Shown: piece by piece, positions 28,731-39,340 of the stretch
Numbering within the stretch: position 1 is the stretch's first letter
How the letters are laid out: every line of letters starts with the position of its first letter
The notes under the pieces: model-generated
Seen by the model: only the letters and a program-made list of their open reading frames with translations
What the model was told of the DNA's origin: nothing
The model's database searches: none
Assembly (NCBI GenBank): GCA_905221605.1
Contig: CAJNDS010000351.1
Span: 95,383-159,382, forward strand
Source of the DNA: Symbiodinium natans
Taxonomy: Eukaryota; Sar; Dinophyceae; Suessiales; Symbiodiniaceae
Reading direction: 5' to 3'
Length of the DNA stretch: 64,000 bases
Position numbers and translations under genes: made by a program

Positions 28731-28840
28731 AAACATGCTACCCAAGGAACGGAACGAGGGTGTTGGTTCGCGCGAAAGACAAGCTGCTCGTCTTGTGCGG
28801 AAGCGGATCGCAACTTAATGATGCCGAGTCACGCACGCAC

Positions 28841-28930
28841 CTAGAATGCGCTAAATCCTCTTGTTGGCCCATGCTTTGCGAAAAACTTGCCGGCCTCCTG
28901 CAAATCGTCGAGCTTCTCCCCGACAAACGC
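28841..28930 (-). CDS. Helical exon, product unknown
   Basis: Acceptor AACCAG|G (28930) and donor TCTAG|GTGCGT (28841/28840). The best frame reads AFVGEKLDDLQEAGKFFAKH, GPTRGFSAF and hits TAG exactly at the exon end; a different frame without stop crosses the same exon. The first frame has the better amphipathic pattern. Confidence 0.42.
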   Translation of the reverse strand, partial: AFVGEKLDDLQEAGKFFAKHGPTRGFSAF

Positions 28931-29033
28931 CTGGTTCATGGGTGAGCATGCCAGGCAGTCTTAGCAGAATACACTAAGGATTGGGCTCCGTACGAAGATG
29001 GGAGCGTGCGGTTTGGGCCCGGGCCGTCGAACC

Positions 29034-29217
29034 CTAGAACCCGTCCTGAAAGGGGGCGAGGTGGGTGGTGCTCAACTTGGCGACAAGCTGTGGAGTACAC
29101 CCGCAGCAATACTGAAACTCCAAAGTATGAACCCGAACCTTCATTGAATGAGTATTGAATGGCTGACCAAGAAATCCCACCCGTGTCCGAGCCAAGCTTA
29201 TTGCAAGCCCTGAACAA
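29034..29217 (-). CDS. Possible terminal exon
   Basis: The minus frame reads ARTRVGFLGQPFNTHSMKVR, VHTLEFQYCCGCTPQLVAKL and 12 more residues to TAG 29034. A second minus frame (LGSDTGGISWSAIQYSFNEG) overlaps. Strand likely, frame uncertain. Confidence 0.35.
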
Positions 29218-29577
29218 AAGTCCGAAGTCTTAAACAGGAAAGAGAAGCTCGACAAGAACAACCTGACTGCAAACCCCCAACAGACGTAACCTCCAAGCCC
29301 AGAGTGCCTGCATCTTGGCAGTCTGGAGCTCCGCGTTGCACTGCCTCAATTTGGGTTCTTAGGAAGGCTCGCGATGGCTCGAGACCTAGCGGCCCAGCAG
29401 AAGGCGTTGGACAACACAGACAACAAGAAGACTGACGGGTACCTTGAAACGAACACGCCCCTCACAAGCACACAAGAGGAAACTCGACGAAATCAATGGC
29501 AGCATGAGGAATTCATGCGCAATGCCCAGTTCCCAGTGTATCAATGAAAAAAGAGAAGGACTTCCTGAGTCGCCTGG

Positions 29578-30160
29578 CTACGCCTTAGAGGTGTCCGAAT
29601 GGACCACTCGAACGGACCATCTGCAATTGCCCACTCCAGAGAACCTCTCAGAACTCCAGTTGCTACCTGCGCGAAGCGACTTTGGGTGAGCGCCCGTCTC
29701 GCCAGCTCCCACTGCTACAATGGCAATGTGGCTTCGCCCAAATTGACACAGCGGAAAGTGACGTGTCGTCGCTGCCGTTTCATCATACAACCGCCGGCCC
29801 TTCTGCCCACGCGACGGCAATCCAACAAATGTGTAGGGCCATCTTCTGCAAGTTCCAACTTTGAGGCGCACCAAAACACAAAACACAAAACAATTCCAAG
29901 ACAACGGTTGCTGTCCGAAGGGCTGAGCCTGCATCATGTAAGCCATTCGCTGGTTTGCCTCCTTCGAAAAAGAGACAGGGTTTGCCTCATCAAAGGCCAT
30001 GGCCTTCTGGACAGGCGTTGAGCGCATATCATGACCACAGCTAGCTTTGGCAACCGTCTGATACCGTTTGCTGGGGAAAGCTGGAAGCTGTCGACCAACG
30101 CTCAGTTCAGATACCTTTGTGACAAATCGTAAATCCAGCTGCAAACTCACGAGCCTGAAG
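29578..30160 (-). CDS. Long hypothetical ORF
   Basis: A continuous minus frame of about 195 codons reads LDLRFVTKVSELSVGRQLPA, ..., ANPVSFSKEANQRMAYMMQA, ..., and ends at 29578. Composition is protein-like without repeats, so this is one of the longer non-repetitive ORFs. A GTATCT donor after FVTK and other sites mean it may include introns. Plus-strand frames cover parts of it. Confidence 0.42.
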
Positions 30161-30534
30161 CCCTGGGCCCTGAAGGCCCCAAACCCAAAACAACAGAAGT
30201 GAACACCTTGCAATGCCAAAATCTCGAGCAGCACACCCAAGGTTTAAGTTGTATTGCGAAGATATCACTCCTTCAGCTTACGGTTCTGATGTTTTGTTGT
30301 CGTTCTCTAAGCACCCGAAAGCCCGATCCACATACGTGAGAACCTGAGTGTTGCAACAAAGCAAAGCTCCCTCAGATTTTGGGACAAGCCCCCCTAAGTC
30401 CTCCAAGAACCTCCTACACGTCTAAGGTGTTTGCTTTCTTCATCAATCTTCATTTGCTCCCCTTGCAGCCTGGATTTCCAAAGCCGTGCGAAAGCCAACT
30501 AAGATTAACCTCCCGAGTTTTTGTTGTTTTCTCT

Positions 30535-30690
30535 TTATATGCTGGAAGCGCCCGTGGCGATAACACCTTGGAAATTCCCGAGAAAGGTCGCGTCCTTCTG
30601 CTGCTCCTCCATCTTCGCCAGGAGCGTGTTCTGCGAGATATGTTCGTGCTGTTCGTGTGCATGCAAGGTCAAGAGGCTCACATCACGGCC
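30535..30690 (-). CDS. Terminal exon, product unknown
   Basis: The minus frame reads RDVSLLTLHAHEQHEHISQN, TLLAKMEEQQKDATFLGNFQ, GVIATGASSI, ending at TAA 30535-30537. Coding composition is very good. The 5' limit is uncertain (upstream CCCCCTTACACCCG). Confidence 0.52.
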   Translation of the reverse strand, partial: GRDVSLLTLHAHEQHEHISQNTLLAKMEEQQKDATFLGNFQGVIATGASSI

Positions 30691-31450
30691 GGGTGTAAGG
30701 GGGGTCGGGGGTGCCAGTGGTCAGATGCTAACAACCGTGCAGAAGCCAAGCTGGCATCGAACTGAATTGCAGTGTCGCGTAAGAGAAGTAGGGAACGCAA
30801 GACAACGGGACAAAGGGTGCCTAAAGCCGTTTGTTGGAAAATTCTCCGATGCACTTCAAGGCAGCGACGGTGGAAACAGAACCCAACTAGCTCCAGACCA
30901 GATTTAGGTGACAAAACCCCTACAAGAACACAAGCCGCAATCCAAACCCCTTCGGCCCTGAAACAACGAATAGAGATGGAATGAACGTAGGTCTGTTTTT
31001 GCCCCCCAAACTCCAGAACACACCAGATCCGCGCATTACACTTCCCACGATTCTAAGCGCAAGTACAAAATGCCGACCCCGACCTTATGTAGGCCCTGAA
31101 GCCCCCAAATGCGAGGCGTCACACACTCTGAACCCTGATGACGGACCGTCGAGTTCTGCACTTGAGCTGCCATCTCCTTCGCTACGCAGGAGATGTCAAG
31201 GGGGTTTCCAGGAACGTTGGCTGATATGTCAGACTAGACAGCTAACAACCTAAGCCCAACCTGTTCTTGAAAAACAAATGCCTGGCGCTACGTGCAAGAT
31301 CATGCAACGGCATTCAACACCCACTGCCACAGAATAAGGCAACAGAACCCAAAAGCAGGATCACGGAACCTGTGCACTTGAACAAAGTCAAGGCAAAACT
31401 GCCATGAGGATTTTCTTAGACACATGCCAGGCGCTTGCATAACCTAAACT

Positions 31451-31519
31451 CTAAACCAAGCAAGCTTCGTTTTTCAGCTCTTCGGTCTGATTGTTCAGCG
31501 CCTCCAGCTGCCTTGCTTC
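31451..31519 (-). CDS. Terminal coiled-coil exon (69 nt)
   Basis: Acceptor TCTTAG|G (31519) opens EARQLEALNNQTEELKNEAC, LV, ending at TAG 31451-31453 (exactly 23 codons, phase 0). A classic coiled-coil pattern. Confidence 0.52.
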   Translation of the reverse strand, partial: EARQLEALNNQTEELKNEACLV

Positions 31520-31529
31520 CTAAGATGGA

Positions 31530-32280
31530 GGCAGGGTTCAGAAAGCTCAGAGTTGTGGATTCAGGGTTTCTAGGAAACAGAATGGGATGAAGGTCAAAGA
31601 ATGACAGAGATGTGAACAGTTTAGACTTCAGCAAGGGCATGCTGGCCGAAACGATGAAGTCCCAGAGGCCAAAGCTACCAAAAGGCGACCTTGAAAAACA
31701 GTGACTAGTGATGTTTAGTGACACTCGTGGATATGGTTCTGGGCATGTTGATGTACGTTTCTAGGGCAAGTTTGCACTTGGGCCTTGCCGTTCGTTTGCT
31801 TGGGGACTCCGTTCCTGGTGGCGGTCGAAAGGTTCACAGCCTGCAGACCCACAATCGAGGCAGATGGCGGACCAGTTTACTGGCAGCTGCAACTTAGACA
31901 TGGCATTTGGGGCGACCATGTCCTGCTAATTCAAAAGCATGCCAAAGCCTAACCTGTAAAATGCGAAGTGTGGCCACAGCAAACAACCTGAGTTCTGCAT
32001 CTGAACGTCATATCAACCAGACTGAACTTGGCCATGCTGGCAGAAAAGGAGAGTGGCAGGGTTTTGTGTGAAGAACTCTTCGGGACAGACCAAGTGCATG
32101 CCAAGATGCCTTGGCCCTGAGTTCGGCCTGTGCCAAGCTCTCAATACCCCGCACTCCCCATCGCCTTTACATCGGTTTAGGGCTTATTGTCCAAAATCCT
32201 TGACTTGAGACGATCAAACTGCCCATCCAAAAGAGATTTCAAGCATGCTGGCCTTCAGTGGAGTGCTCTGGAATTGTGAG
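31530..32280. other. Spacer without clear exons
   Basis: Only short or poor frames occur on both strands. I see no array and only isolated GTTTAGGG words (near 32175). Confidence 0.35.
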
Positions 32281-32283
32281 GCT

Positions 32284-32523
32284 TTAAGGCATGTCTTCTG
32301 GAATGCCCCCTCCGTCCTCGATGTTGTCAAATCCTTTCTCGACCATGTTTTGTGTCTCTTGGATGTCGTTAAGGATTTCATCCTGCTTGGCTGCCATCTG
32401 GTCCAGCTGCATTGACCTCAGTGTCTGGGGCCGTTGTTCAAACTGCAAGGTGCCGCTCCTCAATGACTCGACTAACATCTTTCCCATCCACCACCTCCTT
32501 TTGGCTTTCACGGTTTCATGCAA
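32284..32523 (-). CDS. Terminal exon, coiled-coil, product unknown
   Basis: The minus frame reads GKMLVESLRSGTLQFEQRPQ, TLRSMQLDQMAAKQDEILND, IQETQNMVEKGFDNIEDGGG, IPEDMP, ending at TAA 32284-32286. The start is uncertain: an ATG at 32481 (MGKML) or an upstream acceptor. The strong heptad pattern and acidic tail make this one of the best ORFs in the window. Confidence 0.58.
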   Translation of the reverse strand: MHETVKAKRRWWMGKMLVESLRSGTLQFEQRPQTLRSMQLDQMAAKQDEILNDIQETQNMVEKGFDNIEDGGGIPEDMP

Positions 32524-33003
32524 CTCTCCCTTTGGAACGCCTCTTTCAGGGCTTAGGATAGGGTCTCCTTTAACGGTTCAGTGTTTCCCGCACAAGTTTC
32601 AAGCTTAGGGTTTGACCGGGGTTTCAAGACATTGAAATGCGTTGGCCTGTTTCTTGCCACTACTGCGAAGGAGGGTGAGATTCAGGGGTAGGGTGAGGTT
32701 CAATGTGAGGTTCAAAGTTTCAAGGTATGGGGTTTTGAGGCTTCGGGCTTCTCACCCGACATCCCTTTTTCGGCTTTACGGTGTCTCTGCTTTAGGCTCC
32801 GCCCGGACTCTGCCCAGGGTGTTTGCCCACACTCGACTTGCTTTGCATGTCTGTAGGATAATCGAGCTTGTAAGCATGTCCTCGCCACAGTAAGCTGCTT
32901 GAATACTCCCACTCTGTATCTAGAATCTGAAACACAAATGCCTTAAAGCCAACTTAACACGGGTTTAGGGTTCAGGGTTGAGGGGTTTAGAGCAGTTTAA
33001 GGG

Positions 33004-33168
33004 TTAGGGGTCTTGATTCAACGCCACACTGTCACGCTGCTCGCTCTCTGGCTCGCTCTCACTCTCTGGTGCAGACTCGAACAAATTCGCGGGCACATGC
33101 TCGACCAGAAGTGTGGGTGCACCATCCAAGCGGCGCCCCTTACTAAGCCCTGCACAAATGGAAGAGCC
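33004..33168 (-). CDS. Acidic terminal exon, product unknown
   Basis: The minus frame reads LGSSICAGLSKGRRLDGAPT, LLVEHVPANLFESAPESESE, PESEQRDSVALNQDP, ending at TAA 33004-33006. The PESESEPESE run comes from a degenerate GCTCGCTCTC tract. Acceptor TCGGAG lies at the 5' end. Confidence 0.5.
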   Translation of the reverse strand, partial: GSSICAGLSKGRRLDGAPTLLVEHVPANLFESAPESESEPESEQRDSVALNQDP

Positions 33169-33194
33169 GAGCTCCGAAAGTCAGCTTCAACCTC

Positions 33195-33242
33195 TCACTG
33201 CCTACCGAAGGGCTGGTAGTAGTTCTGAAGCTCAATGAGCGC
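33195..33242 (-). CDS. Short terminal exon
   Basis: Acceptor TTGCAG|G (33242) opens ALIELQNYYQPFGRQ to TGA 33195-33197. If real it ends a gene just 5' of the acidic exon, or the stop is intronic. Confidence 0.35.
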   Translation of the reverse strand, partial: ALIELQNYYQPFGRQ

Positions 33243-33661
33243 CTGCAAGTTGTTGTTCGTGTGTTTTTGTCACACCCTGATGTAGGGTTAAGAACCGAGG
33301 AGCACAAGCTCAGATGCTCCAAGTATGAATCCCTGCCGAGGGATTTTGTAGATTTGGGGTCGGCGTGTGCGATCGCCCTATTACTAATATGCAGCGTGCA
33401 CGTGACGTGCGCCAAGTGTGCTTCAACCTATCACAGCCATTGTAACCCTTGGCCAGAGACGCAGCTCTGAAGATGAATCAAGATAGCCGGGTGGTCGGAA
33501 AGATTCGGAGCCAACCTTCTCAAGCCTGGAATGGATCCCAAGAATGATTCTCAACCTGCCCTTTCCCCTTCAAAGGAAGTTCGCGGGCTTAGAAAGGTTT
33601 AGGGGAACAAGGGTAACAAACCCTAAACCAAAAAAAGTCCTAACCCACCCAACTGCCTCAC

Positions 33662-33746
33662 CACCACTCAGAGCCATCAGCTGCATCTCACAGAGCCACT
33701 GGTTCGAGGTCGCCTCTGTTGCTGGGGGGCACCAAGGGTGCTGTGC
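33662..33746 (-). CDS. Internal exon, product unknown
   Basis: Acceptor TTGAAG|G (33746) and donor GGTG|GTGAGG (33662/33661) bound 85 nt: AQHPWCPPATEATSNQWLCE, MQLMALSG plus 1 nt. Both splice sites are good. Confidence 0.5.
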
Positions 33747-34173
33747 CTTCAAGAGGCAACAGGATGCCTACGCGTCTCCCATAGACACCACTGTAACACC
33801 TGAGGAACACTGTAGACCTAAAAAAGATCCTCGGCTCCCCGGTGGGCTCAGGATGAGAACTCATGTGGCATTCAGGCTTGAGCCCGCTTGCAATCTATCA
33901 AACACCACTGAGGCTTAACCAGGCAATTGTCATAATTAGACCATTCAGAATGCCTATGCAAAGCAGCCTGGGTCAAGGTGACAGCAACCTTTGGACACGA
34001 GGGAAGTTCAAAACCCTAATCCCAGCTTGAGTCAAGAAGCTTGAGAACAAAACTCGTCCGGCAGCATAGGATCTGTCAGATCAGATCATGGCTTGGGCTC
34101 TCTTTGTTTAGAGTGGCAGAAGCCCTCGATGCAGCCCGCTCTGGTCTGGAGCCTAACCTGTTCCGAACCCCAC

Positions 34174-34283
34174 CTCTGGTGGTCGTCGTCGTTGTAGTTC
34201 TGAGAACGCCAGGTATGCTGAGCTGCAAGTTCTTCAGCGCCTCAAAGCTCTGCTTCAGCTTTTTGAAGATGGGATGCGCGCCT
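34174..34283 (-). CDS. Well-bounded internal exon, product unknown
   Basis: Acceptor TTGCAG| (34284-34286) and donor AGAG|GTGGGG (34174/34173) bound 110 nt: GAHPIFKKLKQSFEALKNLQ, LSIPGVLRTTTTTTR. The Thr run is from (ACG)n. Helical first half, very good coding signal. Confidence 0.58.
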
Positions 34284-34799
34284 CTGCAAGATGTGAGTCA
34301 AAGTGAACTTGAGGCCTGAGGCACCAGTTTAGGGGACGCAGCTCTGCATTTTATTGAACCACTGCCTTGTCAGCGTTTTGGGGCTTCCAAAACACTGAGA
34401 GTTTACTGGCAATCGACGTTACCAGACATCCTGGTTGGTGACGCATGCACGCATCCAAATTCCAAAGCCCCTAAGCTGTCTAAAGTACCGAACCTATAAG
34501 TCAGAAAAACCCTCAGCTTTCACAGGCTTGGGAGACCCTATGGTATAGACTTCGAAACTTTGCTGGGCAGGAGCGGGGAAGTGCACTCGGTTCCAACGTG
34601 GCCCAGGACTAAAGGGCCAGACCCTCAGACCCAAACCTCCCTGAAACGTTGAACCTTGAAGCCAAAACCCTCGCCTGTCCACTTAGAAACCCTTCCAAAG
34701 GTGCTTCGGAAATTCGGCATCGTGCGGGACTGCGGACTGCTCTACAGTACAATGCTGGAGTTGCGAGGAAAGTGTATTGCATGGTACTAATGGTCTTGG

Positions 34800-35010
34800 G
34801 GACTGGCACTCTCAAGAGGCTCCGAACCGGACAACCCATCCCAAAGCGAGCCCCTGTGCAACGAAGACACTGCGGTTGTGGCGACTGAAGAGCTGCAGGA
34901 AGGCCGCGGCAGGAGCTGACCCTGATGCCTCGCCTGGGCTTCATGGTGGTCTGAGCCCTGTAACCTGTTTAGCGCATCGTACAGATGTTTTTGGGGGCTT
35001 GGGCATGTTT
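34800..35010 (-). CDS. Possible exon, product unknown
   Basis: The minus frame reads HLYDALNRLQGSDHHEAQAR, HQGQLLPRPSCSSSVATTAV, SSLHRGSLWDGLSGSEPLES to 34787. A plus-strand frame (34649-34888) competes. No clear donor. Confidence 0.35.
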
Positions 35011-35588
35011 TGGGACCGGTCCAAGCAGTGGGGGTGAGGAAGCAGGAGAGGCGCACGGGTCGTGGGTGTGAGAAGGTGTGATTCACACTGCGTGCACTTG
35101 TAATATAATAGTAGCCCGTACAATAATTTTATAATGGGGGCATGAGTGGTGGATACAAGACAGTGAGCGAGAGAAAGGTGTGACAGGGAGATTCCGGAAG
35201 GTTAGACAGGCGGTTGGGGTCCCGAGGATCAAGCCCACAGTCTATCTTTAAAGGGGGTCTCAGGGCCTGGGTGAATGGTACGGTTTCTATGTTGGGTTCC
35301 TTGTCAAGAGAGTTCCTGTCACGTAGACAGACTCATGATGGTACGGTTTCTAAGTCAAGATGGTACAGGAAGTGCTCTCTTTTTCCTTGTTCGTTCTATC
35401 TTGGCTGGTACTTTGGGGGCCGGGGGGTGCGGTGGGGGTGGGGTGGGCGTTGGTTGTGGTTTGATCGACTTCCAGCACTAAAAACGTATCCTCTCGATTC
35501 GCGATTCAAAGGCAATCGGAGGCACAAACACCCCCACAAGTCCTGGACCTGGATGAGGTCACCCTGAGTCTGGGATTCGAGGCAGAGC

Positions 35589-35683
35589 TCAACGCAACGG
35601 ATTGAATTCTCGGAGTTTCGGGGCCGAGAAGCACTCTTCCATTCCTGGAACCAGCTCGCCCTCATCAATCTTGGCAGCAGAGG
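35589..35683 (-). CDS. Terminal exon, product unknown
   Basis: Acceptor ATCAG| (35684-35686) opens SAAKIDEGELVPGMEECFSA, PKLREFNPLR to TGA 35589-35591. Good coding composition. An alternative frame stays open to 35396. Confidence 0.5.
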
Positions 35684-35788
35684 CTGATGGAAGTGCGAGG
35701 CTCAACCCTTTTGCCCAACCTAAACCTCAGGCTCCATACTGATCGCAACACTGGCATCGAGAACACACTCACGGCGCGAGACACTTGC

Positions 35789-36076
35789 TCAAGCGGCTAC
35801 ATGCGGTTTATTGGAACCTCTGGAGAAGACATGGGCAGAGGGAAGATGCCTTCCTGAGAAAACCTTCGTGGAATTGCCTGCGCTGACGGTTGGGAGAGCA
35901 TAGGGCCAGGAGCGAACAACATCCAACATGAGCACCCAGACATCAAGCAATGGTGCGAAGAGCTTGGAGCCCGAAACCTTAACGAGAATCCAAGCTTGCA
36001 GGCCATGCAAACTGGATGCTATGATTCGATCTGATTCTATCTTCGACCTGAAGGAAGCAAAAAGGCCAGCGGCCAT
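35789..36076 (-). CDS. Hypothetical protein, possible Met start
   Basis: From ATG 36076 the frame reads MAAGLFASFRSKIESDRIIA, SSLHGLQAWILVKVSGSKLF, APLLDVWVLMLDVVRSWPYA and 35 more residues. A plus frame with ATG at 35928 is equally open over part of it. The minus reading fits its neighbours. Confidence 0.4.
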   Translation of the reverse strand: MAAGLFASFRSKIESDRIIASSLHGLQAWILVKVSGSKLFAPLLDVWVLMLDVVRSWPYALPTVSAGNSTKVFSGRHLPSAHVFSRGSNKPHVAA

Positions 36077-36103
36077 TTCAAGGGGGGAGTCCGCTTTGGG
36101 ACT

Positions 36104-36211
36104 TCAGGTCCCGGTTCGCCCTGGCATGGCGCAATGTGTGAGCCCAGCAGCCCTGGGGCAGTCAAGCTCCAGATTGATGAGCTCGCATCTGAACTTCACG
36201 AAGGAGCTGTC
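36104..36211 (-). CDS. Exon, product unknown
   Basis: Acceptor TTTCAG|G (36211) opens DSSFVKFRCELINLELDCPR, AAGLTHCAMPGRTGT to TGA 36104-36106 (36 codons, phase 0). High third-base GC and a sound acceptor. A downstream exon may follow through an earlier donor. Confidence 0.5.
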   Translation of the reverse strand, partial: DSSFVKFRCELINLELDCPRAAGLTHCAMPGRTGT

Positions 36212-36542
36212 CTGAAAGCTCGGATGTGCCTAAAACCCAGAGGCCCAGAGGCCCAGAGGCCTTTGCTGTGAAGGGATGAAGAGATTTCGGGACTCGGAGC
36301 CTGGGCTATCCCTTTCCATGCTACTACAATATACCAAAAGTGAGGGTCCATTTTTTGAAGGTTGTTGCTGTTGGTGGAAAATGCTTGCTGAGGGCTTGTG
36401 GTCCTAGCACCCGGGCTAGCCGTGAACGCAGCTAGCCCTGAACCCGAAACCCGAAGTCCTACACTCCATAAGCCTATGAAACCCAATAGCCCAGTAAACC
36501 TAGCCCGTGAAGGGTTTGTTATTGTCGTAAACCATGCCCCGC

Positions 36543-36659
36543 CCTTCTGTGTTTGACCAAAAGCTCCGCGATCTTCAGGGCCGTGGTCGCACCCGGGCTG
36601 TCGGCAGATTGCACACCGACTTCGACGTTGAACTGCTGGAACTTCTTGTCGGCACACTC
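36543..36659 (-). CDS. Internal exon with GC donor, product unknown
   Basis: Acceptor TTCAG|G (36659) and GC donor AGAAGG|GCGGGG (36543/36542) bound 39 codons: ECADKKFQQFNVEVGVQSAD, SPGATTALKIAELLVKHRR. Mixed strand/helix, strong coding signal. No family recognised. Confidence 0.55.
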
Positions 36660-36894
36660 CTGAAGCACCAGGCAGCCTTGCGGCCTCTTGTAGTTGTTTG
36701 CTGGGTCTAGAGGCTCGAGACAGAGCGGCCTTTTGCGGCCTTTAGCCTTTGGGGTCTTTCATTCGAAAAACGGTGCTCTGCAAGAATGCCTCTTGGTACA
36801 AGGGTTGTCCACTCACCGTAGGTTGTTGGGGAGTTTAGGCTGGTAGCCTCTGTGGTTTTGGGGCTGCGAACAGCCCCGGCCCCTTAAATTTCTC

Positions 36895-37286
36895 TCCTTC
36901 TGTCTTTCTCTTCTGCTCTTGTGCTCTCTTGCTCTCTTGCTCTCTTCTCTCTCTTTCTCTCTTGCCCTCCTTCCCTTTTTCCCTCTTGCCCCCTTTCCCT
37001 CTGTTTCTCCTTTTTAAAACTTTCTCTTTCTTTCCTCCCTTTCTCTCTTTCTGTCTTTTTTTTTGTTTCTCTCTTTCTCTCTTTCCTTCTTTCCCTCTTG
37101 CCCTCGTGCCCTCTTTGCCTCTTTCTCTCTGTCTCTCTTTCGCTCTTTCGCTCTTTCCCTCTTTTCCTCTTTCTCTCTTTCGCTCTTTCGCTCTTTCCCT
37201 CTTTTCCTCTTTCTCTCTTTCTCTCTTTCTCTCTTTTTCTCTTCGTCTCGTTCTCTCTTTCTCTCTTTCTCTCTTTCCCTCTTTCG
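36895..37286 (-). repeat. Polypyrimidine tract (plus), CTCTTTCT-type
   Basis: Irregular CTCTTTC, CTCTTGC and CTCTTTCG units run to the edge of a coding-like island at 37287. Long RERE/KERE or LSLF frames are artefacts. Confidence 0.95.
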
Positions 37287-37460
37287 CTGTTGACGGGTCC
37301 CTCCGAGCTAACACTGTCTCCAGAGCCCTGTTCAGTAGTGGAAGTTCCGGCAGTGGAAACAGCAGCAGCTTTCACACAGCACCTTGGCCGCCTGTTTCAG
37401 AGCTCACCCGCATCTGCGTCTTCGGCTTCATCGAGCTGGGTTTCAGGTAGCTGACTGACT
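37287..37460 (-). CDS. Coding island between two polypurine tracts
   Basis: The minus strand reads VSQLPETQLDEAEDADAG up to a donor GCGG|GTGAGC (37408/37407), then after GAAAG| (37369-37371) AAAVSTAGTSTTEQGSGDSV, SSEGPVNS. The phases join exactly (1 nt out, 2 nt in) across only 39 nt. Acidic, Ser/Thr-rich, disordered-type sequence. Either one tiny intron or two separate exons. Confidence 0.45.
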
Positions 37461-37484
37461 GGTGCCTCCGCCCCGGCACCATCC

Positions 37485-37566
37485 CTTTCTCTCTTTTCTC
37501 TCTCTCTATCTCTCTCGCTCTCGCTCTCTCCCTCTGTCTCTCCTTCTCTCTCTTTCTCTCTCTCTT

Positions 37567-37607
<41 letters not shown>

Positions 37608-38411
37608 TTCTCTCTTTCACTCTTTCTCTCGGTCTCGCTTTCTTTGCTCTCTCGCTCTGTCTGTCTCTCTCTCGCTCTCTCTCTCACTCTGTCGCTCTTT
37701 CTCTTTCTTTCTCTCTCGTTTTTTCTGTCGTGTTTTTCTCTCGTTTTTTCTCTCGTTTTTCTCTCGTTTTTTTTATCTCGTTTTTTCTCTCGTGTTCTCT
37801 CTTTTTCTCTCGTTTGTCTCTCTTTCTCTCAGTTTCTCTCTCTTTCTCTCTCGTTCTCTCTCTTTCTCTCTTTTTCTCTCTTTTTCTCTTCTTCTTCTTC
37901 TACTCAGCGACGTCTCTTTGTCTCTCTCTCTCTCTCTCTCGCTCTCCTCTCCTCTTTTCTCTCTCTCTCTCTCTCCTTCTCGCTGTTTCTCTCTCGTGCT
38001 CTCTCGTGCTCTCTCTTTCTCTCTTTCTCTCTGTAACTCTCTCTTCCTGTCTCTTCCTGTCTCTTCCTGTCTTTTCCTCTCCCTTCCTCTCCCTTCCCCT
38101 CCCTTCCTGTCTCTTCCTCTCCCTTCCTCTCGCTTCCGGTCCCTTCGTGTCTCTTCCTGTCTCTTCCTCTTCCTCTGCCTCTGCCTCTCCCTCTTCCTCT
38201 TCCACTTTAACTTTTTCCTTCTCCTTCCCCTTCTCCTTCTCCTTCTCTTTCTCTTTCTCTTTCTCTGTCTCTGTCTCTGTCTCTGTCTCTGTCTCTGTCT
38301 CTGTCTCTGTCTCTGTCTCTGTCTCTGTCTCGTTTTCTCTTCTTCTTCTTCTTCTTCTTCTTCTTCTTCTTCTTCTTCTTCTTCTTCTTCTTCTTCTTCT
38401 TCTTCTTCTTC
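37485..38411 (-). repeat. Long compound polypyrimidine region
   Basis: CT, CTTT, TCTCGTTTTT and CTTCCTGT units pass to (TCTGTC)n at about 38260-38330 and (TTC)24 at 38338-38411, all pyrimidine-rich on the plus strand over more than 900 bp. Sense-strand (minus) GA/GAA. Confidence 0.96.
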
Positions 38412-38722
38412 AGGGCTTGGGGGAAGAACCCCCGCGCACCAGGCGCGCCCGGAGGTGAGTCAGGTCTTGGTGAAATTTTGGCGATGGGCTCATGTGGTCG
38501 GGTCCCTATGGTTCTGTCTTAGTTTCCCCGGCCCTGTTGGCCCGGGGGACCCCCACTTCACTGCCCACCGGTGAGAGTCGGTGCCTCAGTCTCGTGTTCC
38601 CCCTTTCCTAAACCACAGACCCCCAGAGAGTCTCTCTATCTCTCTCTTTCTCTCTTGTATACATACAAGGTCTTGCAACATCTCCTAAAGCAAGGAACCT
38701 GAGAGACCCACACCCTAGATAC

Positions 38723-38779
38723 CACGCGGTCCTGATCCCCCTCGCATTCATGAAGGGCATAGTCCATGACCTTCTGCAC
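38723..38779 (-). CDS. Short internal exon, product unknown
   Basis: Acceptor AGACAG|G (38779) and donor CGCGTG|GTATCT (38723/38722) bound 19 codons: VQKVMDYALHECEGDQDRV. Upstream codons RLKRSESRQ are also open. Good signals on both sides. Confidence 0.48.
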
Positions 38780-38896
38780 CTGTCTAGACTCCGAGCGTTT
38801 AAGCCTCGAACCCGTCCGACATCAGCCACAAACATCACGTATCATTCCAAACCAGATCAAGAACGAGGTGCACTCGATCGAGGGGCCTGCTCGAAT

Positions 38897-39110
38897 TTAA
38901 GGGTGTGACATTTTGTGGATCTTGTAGCGGGGGAATGGGAACAAGAGAAAGGAAATGCCACCTCGGAAGAAAAGCGCAGAACCCTTACAAATGACCAATG
39001 CAATGCAACCCGGCAACCCCAGCAGCCGCAGCGCACTGCGTCCTGGCCGCCTGTTCGGCGGAGCGCTTCCTTCGAAGAGACATTTCCTCGGAGTTAGGAG
39101 GTTGACAGCC
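38897..39110 (-). CDS. Coding-like segment, two frames
   Basis: One frame reads EEMSLRRKRSAEQAARTQCA, AAAGVAGLHCIGHL to 38985. The other reads SALRLLGLPGCIALVICKGS, ALFFRGGISFLLFPFPRYKI to a stop at 38897. A plus frame from ATG 38955 is also open. Undecided. Confidence 0.33.
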
Positions 39111-39198
39111 AGGCCGGTCAAGTTGGGCGGGGCTTCGGCGGGGCTTAGGCCAACGAAAGGCCCACGACCTACGAGAGGGTTTCTGGAACAGCGCGCTC

Positions 39199-39340
39199 CT
39201 AACTTCTTTGAGAAGACGAAAAGATATCTTCCTTCTCCCAGCGCGCTCGAAATGCTTGTTCGTGGACGAACCTCCTTGTCTCAGTAGCCTCGTTGGTAAA
39301 CTTGTTGCACCAACCCACATGGCCCAGTATTTGGATTTTT
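39199..39340 (-). CDS. Terminal exon, product unknown
   Basis: The minus frame reads ILGHVGWCNKFTNEATETRR, FVHEQAFRARWEKEDIFSSS, QRS to TAG 39199. Charged, globular composition. Acceptor uncertain (CAACAAG at about 39306-39312 would give FTNEATE... as the start). Confidence 0.46.

Noticed and set aside
36835-38574. RERE/KERE and LSLFLS proteins up to 370 codons
   Set aside because: Translations of CT/GA tracts; kept only the island at 37287-37460.
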